Both the position numbers and the translations under genes were made by a program. From positions 1,054,001 through 1,118,000 of the forward strand of contig JAUICP010000001.1 in assembly GCA_030427805.1 (NCBI GenBank): a stretch of DNA of 64,000 bases, read 5' to 3'. The notes beneath the pieces are model-generated. The model saw nothing but the letters and a program-made list of their open reading frames with translations. It ran no database searches and was not told the DNA's origin. The DNA is from Bdellovibrionia bacterium. Lineage in GTDB: Bacteria; Bdellovibrionota; Bdellovibrionia; Bdellovibrionales; JAGQZY01. Positions 35,158 to 44,640 of this stretch are shown one piece after another (within the stretch, counting starts at the first letter, position 1; the number at the start of each line of letters is the position of its first letter).

Positions 35158-35187
35158 AGTCAGAAGTACTCCGGTTTTATTTTTTTA
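35149..35187 (+). terminator. Rho-independent terminator after the 34285 gene
   Basis: AAACCGGAGT / ACTCCGGTTT with loop cagaagt, then TTTATTTTTTT. Overlaps the upstream edge of the relic gene end. Confidence 0.85.
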
Positions 35188-35244
35188 GTATTTGAATTAT
35201 GACCATTTACAATTCAACTCTAATGGTTCAATTTTTGGGTTTCA

Positions 35245-37317
35245 TCACTTCAGCCAATTGGGAAGTGGAAATCCATTGGACATTAAAAAGTTTCTGGCTC
35301 GTGTCGGCGAGTCGATAATTTTTTGTCGATCGCTCTTGGTTTGACCGCTAAGAACAGTGGTACTCGCACCAAAAATAATATCTTTTTCAGTCACTGTAGC
35401 CCCTCGACTTCGATAGAGCGGGGTCCAATAATTGAGACCGGCTTGTTCCGCATTTCGAGAAAAGTATCTCTGGTAAATTGCATTAACGGCTCTTTCGTCG
35501 GCACTGAGTTGTGGTGTTGGGCTCGGTGTCGGAGTTGGAGTGGGTGTAACTCTTACACAGCTTGTTCCAGATTGTTGGTACCCTGAATTACAACGGACAA
35601 GAGAGCAAGAGCCAAAACCGGATAATGTCGAATTACATCGAGCATAGATTGCACCATTTGAAATATTTCGACAAAAACGAATTGTATTAGGGGAACAAAC
35701 AGCTAACCAGTTGGGGAGCGAGAAGCCATTTCCGAGTAGAAAGCTTCTTGCCGAATTCGCTGTGTTCTGAATGATATAACTTCGGTCACTGAGTCCACTC
35801 GCGGTCATGCTACCGTTGGTAGAACTAGCGCCATAAATAATATCTTTTTCAACGACCGTGGCACTTCGAGACTGAAGTTGTTGCGCCCAGTAGTTCAGCC
35901 CGGCCATTTCTGGCATACGGTTGAAATACTTTTGATAGATCGCTTTTATGACGTTTTCACCCTGAGGAGTTACTGGCGCTTGCATCGCGACACATGAATT
36001 TCCTAATCTTCGATAGCCAGAGTTACACTCTACGATGTTACAAGCACCGTAGGCTGTTCCATCGCCATTACAGGTTTGAAAAAGTTTACCGTTGGCGATG
36101 CTACCGCACTCGTTCCGAGTCCCTGGAGAACAGAAAAGGAGCCAGCTTGGAATTGCAAAGCCATTTTCCGTAAGAAACTGTCTTGCTTCTTGGGATCTGT
36201 TATTAATAAGAAAGTTTCTATCACTTCCCTGGGAATTGACTAAAATATCTCTTTTAACGATGTTTTCGTTTTTAGTTTGGAGTTGTGTGGTCCAGTAGTT
36301 GAGACCGTTATCACCAGGCATACGATTAAAGAAATCCTGAAAAACTTGCCTTACAAAATCTCGATTGTCTTCAACGGATTGAGGCTGTCCATAAACCATG
36401 GATAGAATTTGATTATCCAGTGCTGATGGTACTCTGTTTAATGGAATAAGGTCGGTCATTCCACCATTTCTGCAAATATTGTCTGGATAGCTTGGATTGG
36501 GATACTGACAATTACTGGGTGCAACACGAACCCTTTGTTTTCTTGTGATTGTGTGCAGGCCTCTCATCCTTTGGCTTTGAAAGGAAGCATAGTGCATGAT
36601 GGAGTCGAAATCATATTGACCTGTCTTAACGGTGTCGACAGTGATTTTGGCAAAGTTTGAACGACTGCTTTGGTTCATATTGTTCCAGTGAATATCTACG
36701 AACTGGTCGCGATCAATTCTGTTCTGTTCGTGGCCAACCCCAAAAGCGTGCATAATTTCGTGTTTTATCGTTCTTTCAACAAAACATTCAGAGTCATTAT
36801 AGAGCCAAAGTTCTTGTTTGCCGCCGATTCGACCGTAATAACTTCCACCACATCGATAGCGGCTACTGAATTGAACTTCGACGTAATCGCTTTCGTTTTC
36901 ACGGCGTTTACAGCGAATGTTTGCGTTACGGGCCATTTCTTCACAAAAAGACAAAACCTGGTTTTGTTGGTTGCGGTTGAGCCCTCTAAATGTCAAGGGC
37001 ATGACTCCGCCTGGCCATGTATTAATATTGGATTCAAAAACCCCGGATTGTTTAACTTCTTCGATATGGGCTTCGTACTCTTCAGGGAAAAGGTTCTTTA
37101 GATCTTCTTCATCGATTTGACTGCGGTGAACGGCGAGGTCGCCCACTAATACATAGCCTTCTCTGAGTTCAAGATCCGATGCATCCACAGACTCGGCATG
37201 GTGATCGAGTTGAAAGAGATTAGGATCTGCAAAGAAATTATTTCCACATGCGGTTAATGCCAATAAAAAACAAGAAAGTAGAAGCGCTCTGAATAGAGCC
37301 GTCAAAGAAACCATCAT
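35245..37317 (-). CDS. Astacin-family zinc metalloprotease lipoprotein with DUF4214-like and Cys-rich modules
   Basis: 690 residues from the ATG just after GGGG; the frame extends 36 residues upstream but the lipobox LLALTACGNN fixes the start. The protease domain shows TIKHEIMHAFGVGHEQNRID (HExxHxxGxxH, His about 186/190/196) and the Met-turn SIMHYAS. Three DUF4214-like units (VFQDFFNRMPGDNGLNYW, IYQKYFNRMPEMAGLNYW, IYQRYFSRNAEQAGLNYW) alternate with two Cys-rich modules ending GYRRLGNSCV and GYQQSGTSCV. Probably surface-anchored, degrading or binding protein targets; a Pro-Thr linker precedes the last unit. Confidence 0.82.
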   Translation of the reverse strand: MMVSLTALFRALLLSCFLLALTACGNNFFADPNLFQLDHHAESVDASDLELREGYVLVGDLAVHRSQIDEEDLKNLFPEEYEAHIEEVKQSGVFESNINTWPGGVMPLTFRGLNRNQQNQVLSFCEEMARNANIRCKRRENESDYVEVQFSSRYRCGGSYYGRIGGKQELWLYNDSECFVERTIKHEIMHAFGVGHEQNRIDRDQFVDIHWNNMNQSSRSNFAKITVDTVKTGQYDFDSIMHYASFQSQRMRGLHTITRKQRVRVAPSNCQYPNPSYPDNICRNGGMTDLIPLNRVPSALDNQILSMVYGQPQSVEDNRDFVRQVFQDFFNRMPGDNGLNYWTTQLQTKNENIVKRDILVNSQGSDRNFLINNRSQEARQFLTENGFAIPSWLLFCSPGTRNECGSIANGKLFQTCNGDGTAYGACNIVECNSGYRRLGNSCVAMQAPVTPQGENVIKAIYQKYFNRMPEMAGLNYWAQQLQSRSATVVEKDIIYGASSTNGSMTASGLSDRSYIIQNTANSARSFLLGNGFSLPNWLAVCSPNTIRFCRNISNGAIYARCNSTLSGFGSCSLVRCNSGYQQSGTSCVRVTPTPTPTPSPTPQLSADERAVNAIYQRYFSRNAEQAGLNYWTPLYRSRGATVTEKDIIFGASTTVLSGQTKSDRQKIIDSPTRARNFLMSNGFPLPNWLK

Positions 37318-37561
37318 TTTCCCCCCAAATTTAACCTCGAAGCTTTCGAAGCCAAACCCATAGTTAATGTACCCGTTACTATCTAATACAAGCTTTAGGC
37401 CAAGAGTTGGGCATCGAGGACTCAAAGAGGAGAGCTATAAGCCTCTGAAATGAGGGAGTTTCTGTGGACCCTTTAGAGAATGTTTAGGATTGAAACGTCA
37501 AAACTGTAGACAGATGTGTCTCATAATTAACAGGACAGTCATGTAAATTGCGGTAGCAATT

Positions 37562-37975
37562 CTAATAGTCGTAGTTGCCGATATGGTAGGTGTAAAAGAC
37601 GCCATCAACTCTTCGAGCGAGGAAATAAAGTCGTCTTGTGAAGAGTTCTCCGTGCTTTAAAATATCAATCGAAAAGCTATAGGAGATGATTTCACCCTCT
37701 TTTTTTCCGACGTAGCTGACCGGGTGAAGTTCGTAGCTAAAGCCCACAGAAAAAAGGTCGTAGATGCGAGCAAATTCAAGAAGGGATTCGAGCTCCCACT
37801 GCCTCACGTCTTCAATACTTGCTGGTAAAGGCGAAGCCTCTGAATAGGTTGTGCCCTGGTAGATATAGGGTTCCCGTAACTCCATCCTATGGTGAAAGGT
37901 ATCAGCCATAGGGTCATTACTGGCATTGGCTAATGGGCTAAACACTAATAGTATTGAAAAAAGAAAAGTCCTCAT
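37562..37975 (-). CDS. Secreted protein of unknown function
   Basis: 137 residues from an ATG with AAGGAG upstream. A signal peptide RTFLFSILLVFSPLANA is followed by a mature part with RQWELESLLEFARIYDLF and a beta-rich end SFSIDILKHGELFTRRLYFLARR. It ends with DGVFYTYHIGNYDY. A short copy of this end exists at 35113-35157. Upstream it is preceded by a terminator-like hairpin from the lipoprotein gene. Function not known. Confidence 0.66.
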   Translation of the reverse strand: MRTFLFSILLVFSPLANASNDPMADTFHHRMELREPYIYQGTTYSEASPLPASIEDVRQWELESLLEFARIYDLFSVGFSYELHPVSYVGKKEGEIISYSFSIDILKHGELFTRRLYFLARRVDGVFYTYHIGNYDY

Positions 37976-37991
37976 CCTTGGTCTCCTTGAA

Positions 37992-38014
37992 AAGCCACCA
38001 TCCCGGTGGCTTTG
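37992..38014 (-). terminator. Terminator-like hairpin after the 38054 lipoprotein gene
   Basis: AAAGCCACC / GGTGGCTTT stem with loop atccc, between two minus-strand genes. The T run is short, so termination would be partial. Confidence 0.5.
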
Positions 38015-38053
38015 ATTCAATAGGATTGAATAATTGAGTGTGACGACACCAAC

Positions 38054-39847
38054 TTAAAGTTGGATGTCGCCATTGATAGCGAGGTCGACAGCTTTTTCAG
38101 GGTCGTCCTCAACGTCGACAAGAAACTGAGTTCTTGTCTTATTACCGAGAAGTGAAAGAGCACTAATTACTTCTCTGACGTCTTCTCTTGAACATTGACC
38201 ATCTTGGGCCACTTGACCAGTTTTTAGGTTCCAATTGATATCGGTCGCACAAAAACCTTTCATCGTAGCAAATCGTTTGATCATTAAGACCAAAGGAAGT
38301 TGCAGGTCGGTGAGGCTATTTCGCAAAATACTGCCTTGTCCATCGGGGCCAAGGATCTCATCCAATTCTTCTTGGGCAAACATGGTTCGACCGAGAAGTT
38401 GAGCGAGAGTCGATTTTGAAAGTGCTCCGTTCATGCTCTCAAGGTAGTCGGGAGTTTTTTGCGACATACGATCGAGAAGGTCCGAGAGATAAACGACAGT
38501 TCTAAAAAGTGATGTCACGTTTTTAATTGAGAGCTGAGTTTCATCTGTCGATACACTGGGGTTAATCAGAGCAAAGCCAGCTGCGCTCTCACCTTCGCCA
38601 AGACGTTGCCCTTTAGCGTTTGTGAAAACGATGTTTTGTGCTGCCAAGTTTTTAAAGCCAATAAGAAGTAAACCAAGCGCCAATGAATGGGCTTCAGCCG
38701 GAGCCAGTGCCGGTGACTCTGGATTCGTAGTATCACCAAAGAGGTAGTCATTATCGGCCACCCAAGAGTTCACTGGGCTTGTTGCCTCTAATATATAGGT
38801 CATGCTCTCGATGTAGCTGAGAAGCTCTTCGAGTTCCTTACCTTGCGTCTCTGGACGTGGATTTAAAACCAGAGGTTTTGCCGGTGAATAATTGGCAATT
38901 TCGTCAGGAGAGAGAATAACACTTCCGCCCTGGGGATCAGTGAAGCCACCAAAGACATCATAGGTGTCAAATGGGAGTTCTTCGCTATCGATTTTAGCAA
39001 GACGTCCGTTTGATTTTGGTAGAGTCGCCTCGTAACCCTTTAGAGCGAGGAGTTGACCAAAAAGTCTTTGCATTAAAATAAAGCCACAGAGTTTTTGTTC
39101 GGCGGGAACAAAAGTGTTCTCAGGTCCATAGACTCCGGCGAGAGCCGAGCGAAGAGATGTGGCCATTTCTTGGCTGCGCGTTGACCAAATGCTCGAAGTA
39201 AAAAGCGGCATTTCTTGGGTCATGTATTTATTAATAAAACTTGGATCGACCTTTGATAGATCAGTCGCCTTGTTCATTAAAGAGCCGTAAAGAGACTTAT
39301 CAAAGGCAGTACCTTCAGCAAAAAGGCCGGGCATGGCTGACTCAACTTCGTCATTGACCGCGCCGTACTTAAGCTTGCGGTAAATACCGTTGTTGGCACT
39401 TTTTGCCAGCTTAAGCGCGTTGTACTCGAGCCAACTCAATTGACCTGAGTTATAGCGGTCGGTCGCGAGTTGAAAAAACTCTTCATCGCCAGGAACTTCA
39501 ATGTTTTCAGTTAATACAAACTCAGTGAATGGGTTGCCGAGGTAAACCTGGGCTTCATTGGTTTGATAATTGAAGGTTTCGAAGATGGCGAAGTCATTTC
39601 TGATCATTGGATCATTAACACCCATCATGCTCAATTCTTCGATTCGGGTACAAGCATCTGTCGTCGTACCGACACCGAGTTGGGCAACGGGACTGTGAAC
39701 AGGCTTGAAGACATTATTGGTCCCCTGGCCTGGTGTTTTTGGTTCAACAAAAGTTCTCGTCTTAAACTCTTCTTTTTCAGGAGAGCAGGCAACGGCCAGT
39801 GAGGCGAGAATTAGAAGTAGTATTTTTTGTGTCGTTAGTTTTAACAT
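38054..39847 (-). CDS. Large lipoprotein, unknown function
   Basis: 597 residues from the ATG placed 8 bases after AGGAGA; an ATG two codons earlier lies within the ribosome site. The lipobox is LASLAVACSPEK. The mature part is mostly alpha-helical and acidic (LSWLEYNALKLAKSANNGIYRKLK, AAEAHSLALGLLLIGFKNLA, LDRMSQKTPDYLESM), with three or four Cys near the C-terminus. No known family. It is 15 bases from the beta-barrel gene upstream (39863), so the two may be translated together and act in the same envelope complex (inference). Confidence 0.72.
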   Translation of the reverse strand: MLKLTTQKILLLILASLAVACSPEKEEFKTRTFVEPKTPGQGTNNVFKPVHSPVAQLGVGTTTDACTRIEELSMMGVNDPMIRNDFAIFETFNYQTNEAQVYLGNPFTEFVLTENIEVPGDEEFFQLATDRYNSGQLSWLEYNALKLAKSANNGIYRKLKYGAVNDEVESAMPGLFAEGTAFDKSLYGSLMNKATDLSKVDPSFINKYMTQEMPLFTSSIWSTRSQEMATSLRSALAGVYGPENTFVPAEQKLCGFILMQRLFGQLLALKGYEATLPKSNGRLAKIDSEELPFDTYDVFGGFTDPQGGSVILSPDEIANYSPAKPLVLNPRPETQGKELEELLSYIESMTYILEATSPVNSWVADNDYLFGDTTNPESPALAPAEAHSLALGLLLIGFKNLAAQNIVFTNAKGQRLGEGESAAGFALINPSVSTDETQLSIKNVTSLFRTVVYLSDLLDRMSQKTPDYLESMNGALSKSTLAQLLGRTMFAQEELDEILGPDGQGSILRNSLTDLQLPLVLMIKRFATMKGFCATDINWNLKTGQVAQDGQCSREDVREVISALSLLGNKTRTQFLVDVEDDPEKAVDLAINGDIQL

Positions 39848-39862
39848 TCCCATTCTCCTTTC

Positions 39863-41137
39863 TTAGAAATAAACCACGAGATCGGCGCGTCCGTATGAAG
39901 ACATACTTACGTTTTGACCTGAGAGTTTTCGGTTGTACTGAAGACTAAACTCATAAGGAATAGAAGCTTTCTTGTTAACAAAGGCTCTGAGAGTTGAGTA
40001 TTTAAAGCCAATTTCTCCACCCCAGTATTGGTAGAAGCTATCAGCACCTAGGCCTTCATAGTAAAGATCTCCTGGACCCGAGTATGAAGCAGACCCTTCG
40101 GTTTCGTATTGAGTGGCCGCCCAAAACTGAACGGAACGATCGTACATATAAGTCGTGGCACCAAGTTCTCCCATAAACTGAAGTCCACGGGTACGAGTGA
40201 CATCTTGAACCTGTCCATCGGCATCGAGAATAGAAGGAATTGAATCACCAGGATTGAGGGGAACCGCTCTTCTTCGAGTGTCAGAGAAGTGGTACTCGAA
40301 TTTCTGTGCAGCAGAGAGCATAATACGATCCGTTGGATTATACTCTTCAAAAAAGTAAGCTCCAAACGAAAGACTTCCTTCGCCAACACCGCTATCAAAA
40401 AAGTTATCGAGTTCACCCATAGTACCGGTCGGTAGACGAAAACCCAATTGAGTTGTCGCCATGACTTTTTCGGACTTAAAGAAGTTATAGGCGGCACCGA
40501 CTTCGACATCGCCGAGTTCAGTTCCTTGAATACGTCCATTGGGTGACTGGTAGCCTTTACTTGTGAAAAGGGCCGACTCAAAAAATCGTGTGTTTAAAGT
40601 CGTCGCTGAAGCTTGTTGGAGGCCAGCTGTTAAGGCGGGAGAGAGTGTTCCCATGGTTGCCGCAATGGCAGCTGAGTTATTGACGCCATCAACACGCATG
40701 GAGGTGCGAATATCTCTTTGCACCATGGGAACTCGAATCCCTAAGCTGAGTTTGCTGGTTAGGCCGTACTCGAGAGCGGGAACGAATTGAGCGACTTGAG
40801 CATCAAAGTCGCTGTAAATATTAGCGGCCATTAATTCTTGGCCCAAACCCGGAGAAAGATTGTTCAAAGCATCTCTTAACTGGCCGAGTGCTGGTTCGCT
40901 TGCAGCTAAGGTGTCGACGGTTACGGACTGATTAAGGCCGCCCGCGATCGGAGCCAGTTGGCCAGAGCTATTGTAAGTATCGGTAATTGAACCCGTTCTT
41001 ACGGTAGCCAGTCGCGCTCTAAAGATTCCCTTAGGCAATACTCGAGCAGTCTCGATGGCCAAAAGAATCTGTGAATTAAAAAATAGGATGCTAAAGATGA
41101 GCGCCTTATTCCTAAGGCTCTTTAAGCTAGATTGCAT
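39863..41137 (-). CDS. Outer-membrane beta-barrel protein, putative
   Basis: 424 residues with GGGAGGA before the ATG and a signal peptide (KALIFSILFFNSQILLA). Alternating amphipathic strands follow: FVPALEYGLTSKLSLGIRVPM, VEVGAAYNFFKSEKVMATTQLGFRLPTGT, SLSFGAYFFEEY, YGRADLVVYF at the C-terminus with a terminal Phe, a barrel sorting signal. It resembles transporters of the phenol-degradation MetA type in general shape only. First gene of a pair with the lipoprotein at 38054. Confidence 0.68.
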   Translation of the reverse strand: MQSSLKSLRNKALIFSILFFNSQILLAIETARVLPKGIFRARLATVRTGSITDTYNSSGQLAPIAGGLNQSVTVDTLAASEPALGQLRDALNNLSPGLGQELMAANIYSDFDAQVAQFVPALEYGLTSKLSLGIRVPMVQRDIRTSMRVDGVNNSAAIAATMGTLSPALTAGLQQASATTLNTRFFESALFTSKGYQSPNGRIQGTELGDVEVGAAYNFFKSEKVMATTQLGFRLPTGTMGELDNFFDSGVGEGSLSFGAYFFEEYNPTDRIMLSAAQKFEYHFSDTRRRAVPLNPGDSIPSILDADGQVQDVTRTRGLQFMGELGATTYMYDRSVQFWAATQYETEGSASYSGPGDLYYEGLGADSFYQYWGGEIGFKYSTLRAFVNKKASIPYEFSLQYNRKLSGQNVSMSSYGRADLVVYF

Positions 41138-41347
41138 TTTTCCTCCCCAGATATTCGAAGAGCCCTCTTTGCGGAGAGCTCTATAGAACTTCAGTTTTCC
41201 TAAACCCTGGTTCTGTTGAACAAAATATCCACCAATTTGTCAAAATCTTATCTTTGTATTGAAATATGTTTTGTCTATATATGTAATTTTGCGCTAGCAG
41301 CAGACGGAACTCGGATTCTCCCAGTCAGTTCAAGGCTTTATGAATTG

Positions 41348-41369
41348 AGGCTCAGAAAGAACTGAGCCT
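41348..41369 (-). terminator. Terminator-like hairpin after the FAD-linked dehydrogenase gene
   Basis: AGGCTCAG / CTGAGCCT with loop aaagaa, 13 bases past the stop at 41382. The following run is T-poor, so termination may be weak. Confidence 0.5.
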
Positions 41370-41381
41370 AGTTTGAGGGGT

Positions 41382-42764
41382 TTAATCAAAGATTTTTCCG
41401 GGATTGAGGATCTGATCCGGGTCAAAGTAAGCTTTGATGGCCTTCATGGCCGAAATTTCAGCTTCAGATCGAGTATAATTCAGATGTTTTTTCTTAATAA
41501 TTCCAACACCATGCTCCGCCGAGACTGAGCCCTTATACTCCCTCACCTTAGAGAAAACCACATCATCAATAGATTGGGATGATTTGTAGAATTCTTCGGG
41601 GGTCATGTTTTCGGGCCGAAGTATGGAGATGTGCAGGTTACCATCTCCGACGTGACCAAACCAAACCACCTCAGAGCTGGGATATTCTTTTTTAAGGACG
41701 ATATCGAGGTCTTTCAAAAAGGGTGTCACCTCAGAAATTTTGACTGATACGTCGTTTTTATAGGGAGTTCTATGGGCACAGGCCTCGGTGATGTTCTCTC
41801 GAATGGCCCAAAGGTCTTTACTCTGCTGATCAGACTGACTGAGTATACCATCGGTGAGCCACTCTTTTTCGAGACAGGACTCAAAAACACTGAGGACCTT
41901 TTCTTCGGAGTTATCGCCTTCGCTTTCAACTTCGATGAGCAAATAAAATGGAGCCACGGTTTCGAGGGGGCGCGATAGATTACTTTGCGCCTTTAAAACG
42001 TATTGAAGGGCCAGTTCGTCGTAAATTTCAAAAGCCAAAAGATTTGTTTGATCTCGAAAGGCTTTAAAAACATCCATGGTATTATCGAGGTGGTTGAGAG
42101 CCACTAAAAACAAAAGGGGATCGTTGGGTTTACGAGTGAATTTTATTGAAGCTTCTGTGACTAAACCTAGAGTTCCTTCCGATCCAATCATTAAGTGTCT
42201 CAAGTCATATCCGCTGGCATTTTTAATGAGATCATTGTTGAGTTCCATGACTTCACCGCGGCCTGTAACCACCGTCATTGAACTGACCCAATCGCGCATC
42301 AATCCGTAGCGAATGACTTTAACCCCTCCGGCATTGGTAGCGATATTGCCACCAATGTGACTGGAGCCTTTGGCTGCAAAATCTACAGGAAAGTATTGGC
42401 CTTTTTCGGAAGCAAAATTTTGCAGGTCTTCAGTGACAACTCCGGCTTGCACGCGGGCGATGCGGTCTTCATCTGAATAGGAAAGAATCTTATTCATTTT
42501 CTCAAAGGAAACCACCACTTCTTTTTGAATGGCCACGGCCCCACCACTGAGTCCGGTTCTTCCACCAGAAGGAACGAGGGCTGTTTTTGTTGTGCGAGCC
42601 CATTTAACTAATTCGAAAACTTCTTCGGTGGATTTAGGAAAGACAATGGCTTGGGCATTTGGGGTAAAGAATTTAGTCCAATCCCGACCGTAGTTTTTTA
42701 TATCAGCATCGCCGGTTAGAATTTGATCATCTTTTAAAAACTGGTCCAGTCCCGTTAAAGCCAT
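41382..42764 (-). CDS. FAD-linked 2-hydroxyacid dehydrogenase (GlcD/D-lactate dehydrogenase type)
   Basis: 460 residues with GGGAGGA upstream. FAD_binding_4 domain: IVFPKSTEEVFELVKWARTTKTALVPSGGRTGLSGG (about 35-75), then GSSHIGGNIATNAGGVKVIRYG. FAD-oxidase C domain: VVWFGHVGDGNLHISIL with the conserved His, and VSAEHGVGIIKK near the end. It oxidises a 2-hydroxyacid (D-lactate, glycolate or similar) and passes electrons to the quinone pool or cytochromes. Exact substrate is uncertain. Confidence 0.85.
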   Translation of the reverse strand: MALTGLDQFLKDDQILTGDADIKNYGRDWTKFFTPNAQAIVFPKSTEEVFELVKWARTTKTALVPSGGRTGLSGGAVAIQKEVVVSFEKMNKILSYSDEDRIARVQAGVVTEDLQNFASEKGQYFPVDFAAKGSSHIGGNIATNAGGVKVIRYGLMRDWVSSMTVVTGRGEVMELNNDLIKNASGYDLRHLMIGSEGTLGLVTEASIKFTRKPNDPLLFLVALNHLDNTMDVFKAFRDQTNLLAFEIYDELALQYVLKAQSNLSRPLETVAPFYLLIEVESEGDNSEEKVLSVFESCLEKEWLTDGILSQSDQQSKDLWAIRENITEACAHRTPYKNDVSVKISEVTPFLKDLDIVLKKEYPSSEVVWFGHVGDGNLHISILRPENMTPEEFYKSSQSIDDVVFSKVREYKGSVSAEHGVGIIKKKHLNYTRSEAEISAMKAIKAYFDPDQILNPGKIFD

Positions 42765-42873
42765 GGGTCCTCCCTGTAGAGCTATTGATCTTTAGATTAG
42801 GACTTGGGATGGGATATGTAAACTAAAAGGACTGCATTGCGCACCCAGTGAAAATCGAGATTACAAGCGAGAA

Positions 42874-42892
42874 CCCGACCTTTTGGGTCGGG
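42874..42892 (-). terminator. Hairpin after the HPt gene
   Basis: CCCGACC / GGTCGGG with loop TTTTG, 6 bases past the HPt stop at 42899 (minus strand). The T run that follows is poor, so this may be a partial terminator or a 3' stabiliser. Confidence 0.45.
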
Positions 42893-42898
42893 CGAGGT

Positions 42899-43243
42899 CT
42901 ATTCTGCGATGGATTCCAGCTTTAAAAAGCTGGAGTTTGCTTTAAGGTCGATCCCTTTTTCTTGGCTGCGTTCTTGAACGATGAGGTGTATTAATTCGAT
43001 GGCAAGTGGAAAGGCTTCGGTAATTGCGTTTTGCTTTGTCTGGCAAATTTTTTCGACGACGTAACCGAGTTGAGAAATCTCGGGTATGCCATAGGTTTCG
43101 CCCGTACCTTTCATTTTGTGAAACTCAAGTTCTATCAGGTCGTACTCTTTGTTTTCGAGATTGCCCGCTAGATTTTTTACTTTTACTTCAAAACTCTGTA
43201 GGTACTCCTCGCGGAGTTCCCCCATAACGTCATCTAAATTCAT
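42899..43243 (-). CDS. HPt (histidine phosphotransfer) domain protein
   Basis: 114 residues of helical HPt type. The phospho-His is in LIELEFHKMKGTGETYGIPEI (about residue 43). Helices follow with LGYVVEKICQ. It would relay phosphate between the neighbouring kinase and receivers. The ATG overlaps the kinase stop by four bases, so they are coupled. Located last in the operon. Confidence 0.82.
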   Translation of the reverse strand: MNLDDVMGELREEYLQSFEVKVKNLAGNLENKEYDLIELEFHKMKGTGETYGIPEISQLGYVVEKICQTKQNAITEAFPLAIELIHLIVQERSQEKGIDLKANSSFLKLESIAE

Positions 43244-44640
43244 GCCGCTGCCCTTGGTGTGGTCTTAGTTGTTTCATTTACAGTTTTGCTTTTATTGGTA
43301 AAGACGATCGGTTCGACGGGAGCCTTACGCCATTCTTTTAATACAACATAAAATGTAGAGCCCTGGCCGGGTGCTGACTGTACACCAATCATTCCGCCGT
43401 GCTCAAAAATAAGTGCCTTCGCTATGGCTAATCCGAGACCAGTTCCCTTAACGAGCTGACTTTCTTGGGTGCCATTGGTTTGTCTGAACTTCTCAAAAAT
43501 GAGTTCCTGGTCCTCTATAGCAATGCCTGGGCCCTGATCCTTAACATCGATTGCGAGATCACCCTTTTGATTGAGGTGAACGTGAACCAAGACCTCAGAG
43601 CCTTGGGGGCTAAATTTAATGGCATTGGAGACCAAGTTGGTGATGATTTGTTGAAAACGATCGGCGTCGACCTTTATTTCGATGGACTTTTTAAAGGTCT
43701 GAAGCTTTAAGCGAACCTCTGCCGTCTCAGCCAGTCCGAGTAGTCCCTCGAGAGACTTTTCTAGGACATTGTCCAGGGGAACCCAATCTTTCTTAAGAGC
43801 GAGAGACCGGGACTCAATCTTTGCAAGATCAAGTAGATCGTTAATCAAGCGGATGAGTCGATCGGATTCACTTTCCGCAATTCTTATTAGGCGGAGCGAG
43901 GACTTGTCGAGTTGTCCAAGGACTCCACTTTTTAAAAGACTGAGTGAACCTTTGATGGATGTCATAGGCGTTCGCAACTCGTGGGAAGCGATACTTAAAA
44001 ATTCTGATTTAGCGCGATCCAAGTCTTTAAGCTCATCCATGTTATTGAGAACTCGTTGGGCCAATGAGTTGAAAGTGCGTTGGAGATCGCCGATTTCATT
44101 ATCCTCGGGGATCATAAATTTAAACGAGTACTTATCGCCAAGAAAATCGAGCATGCGATCCGAAAGTCTTTTTAGGGGATTAAATAGACCAATTTTCAAG
44201 TAGCCGATGAGTAAAAGTATAAAAAACAAGGGGAGGGCAAAAGCCAGAGTTCCATTGCGATAGAGCATTTGTTTTTCGGCCGAGATGGTTTCTTTAATTA
44301 TCTTGTATTGCTTCTGTTCGAATGATTCATATTGTTCGGCCCGGCGTGAGAGAAGCTGTGGGTTTCGCGAACCGTAAGCAGCAATCACATGGGTGAGAAG
44401 TTGTCTTCGATTTTCGTCTTTGAGCTGATTTCTTAGGGTTTTTAGTTTTTCAAAGTAGTCCTTATCAAATTGGTAGCGGGGAAGTTGACCGACCAGGTTT
44501 CGCAATTGAAAGCTGGAATCCATTGAGTCTTGGGCTTCTGAAATTCGGTCATAGGAATCCACTGCGGCGAGACTAAATATCACGCCACTACCTATAACGA
44601 GAATAAATAGAATGTTGAATCGACTCCGCAAGGTTCTCAT
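43240..44640 (-). CDS. Membrane sensor histidine kinase (HAMP-HisKA-HATPase)
   Basis: 466 residues. Two membrane segments flank a periplasmic loop (N-terminal FNILFILVIGSGVIF, and FALPLFFILLLIGYLKIG about 132-150). HAMP follows (LFNPLKRLSDRMLDFLG), then HisKA with the phospho-His in FLSIASHELRTPMTSIKGSLSLL, and HATPase_c with DADRFQQIITNLVSNAIKFSPQG, DVKDQGPGIAIED and GTGLGLAIAKALI. It senses an external or envelope signal. Overlaps the upstream receiver gene (ATGA) and the HPt gene. Confidence 0.92.
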   Translation of the reverse strand: MRTLRSRFNILFILVIGSGVIFSLAAVDSYDRISEAQDSMDSSFQLRNLVGQLPRYQFDKDYFEKLKTLRNQLKDENRRQLLTHVIAAYGSRNPQLLSRRAEQYESFEQKQYKIIKETISAEKQMLYRNGTLAFALPLFFILLLIGYLKIGLFNPLKRLSDRMLDFLGDKYSFKFMIPEDNEIGDLQRTFNSLAQRVLNNMDELKDLDRAKSEFLSIASHELRTPMTSIKGSLSLLKSGVLGQLDKSSLRLIRIAESESDRLIRLINDLLDLAKIESRSLALKKDWVPLDNVLEKSLEGLLGLAETAEVRLKLQTFKKSIEIKVDADRFQQIITNLVSNAIKFSPQGSEVLVHVHLNQKGDLAIDVKDQGPGIAIEDQELIFEKFRQTNGTQESQLVKGTGLGLAIAKALIFEHGGMIGVQSAPGQGSTFYVVLKEWRKAPVEPIVFTNKSKTVNETTKTTPRAAA

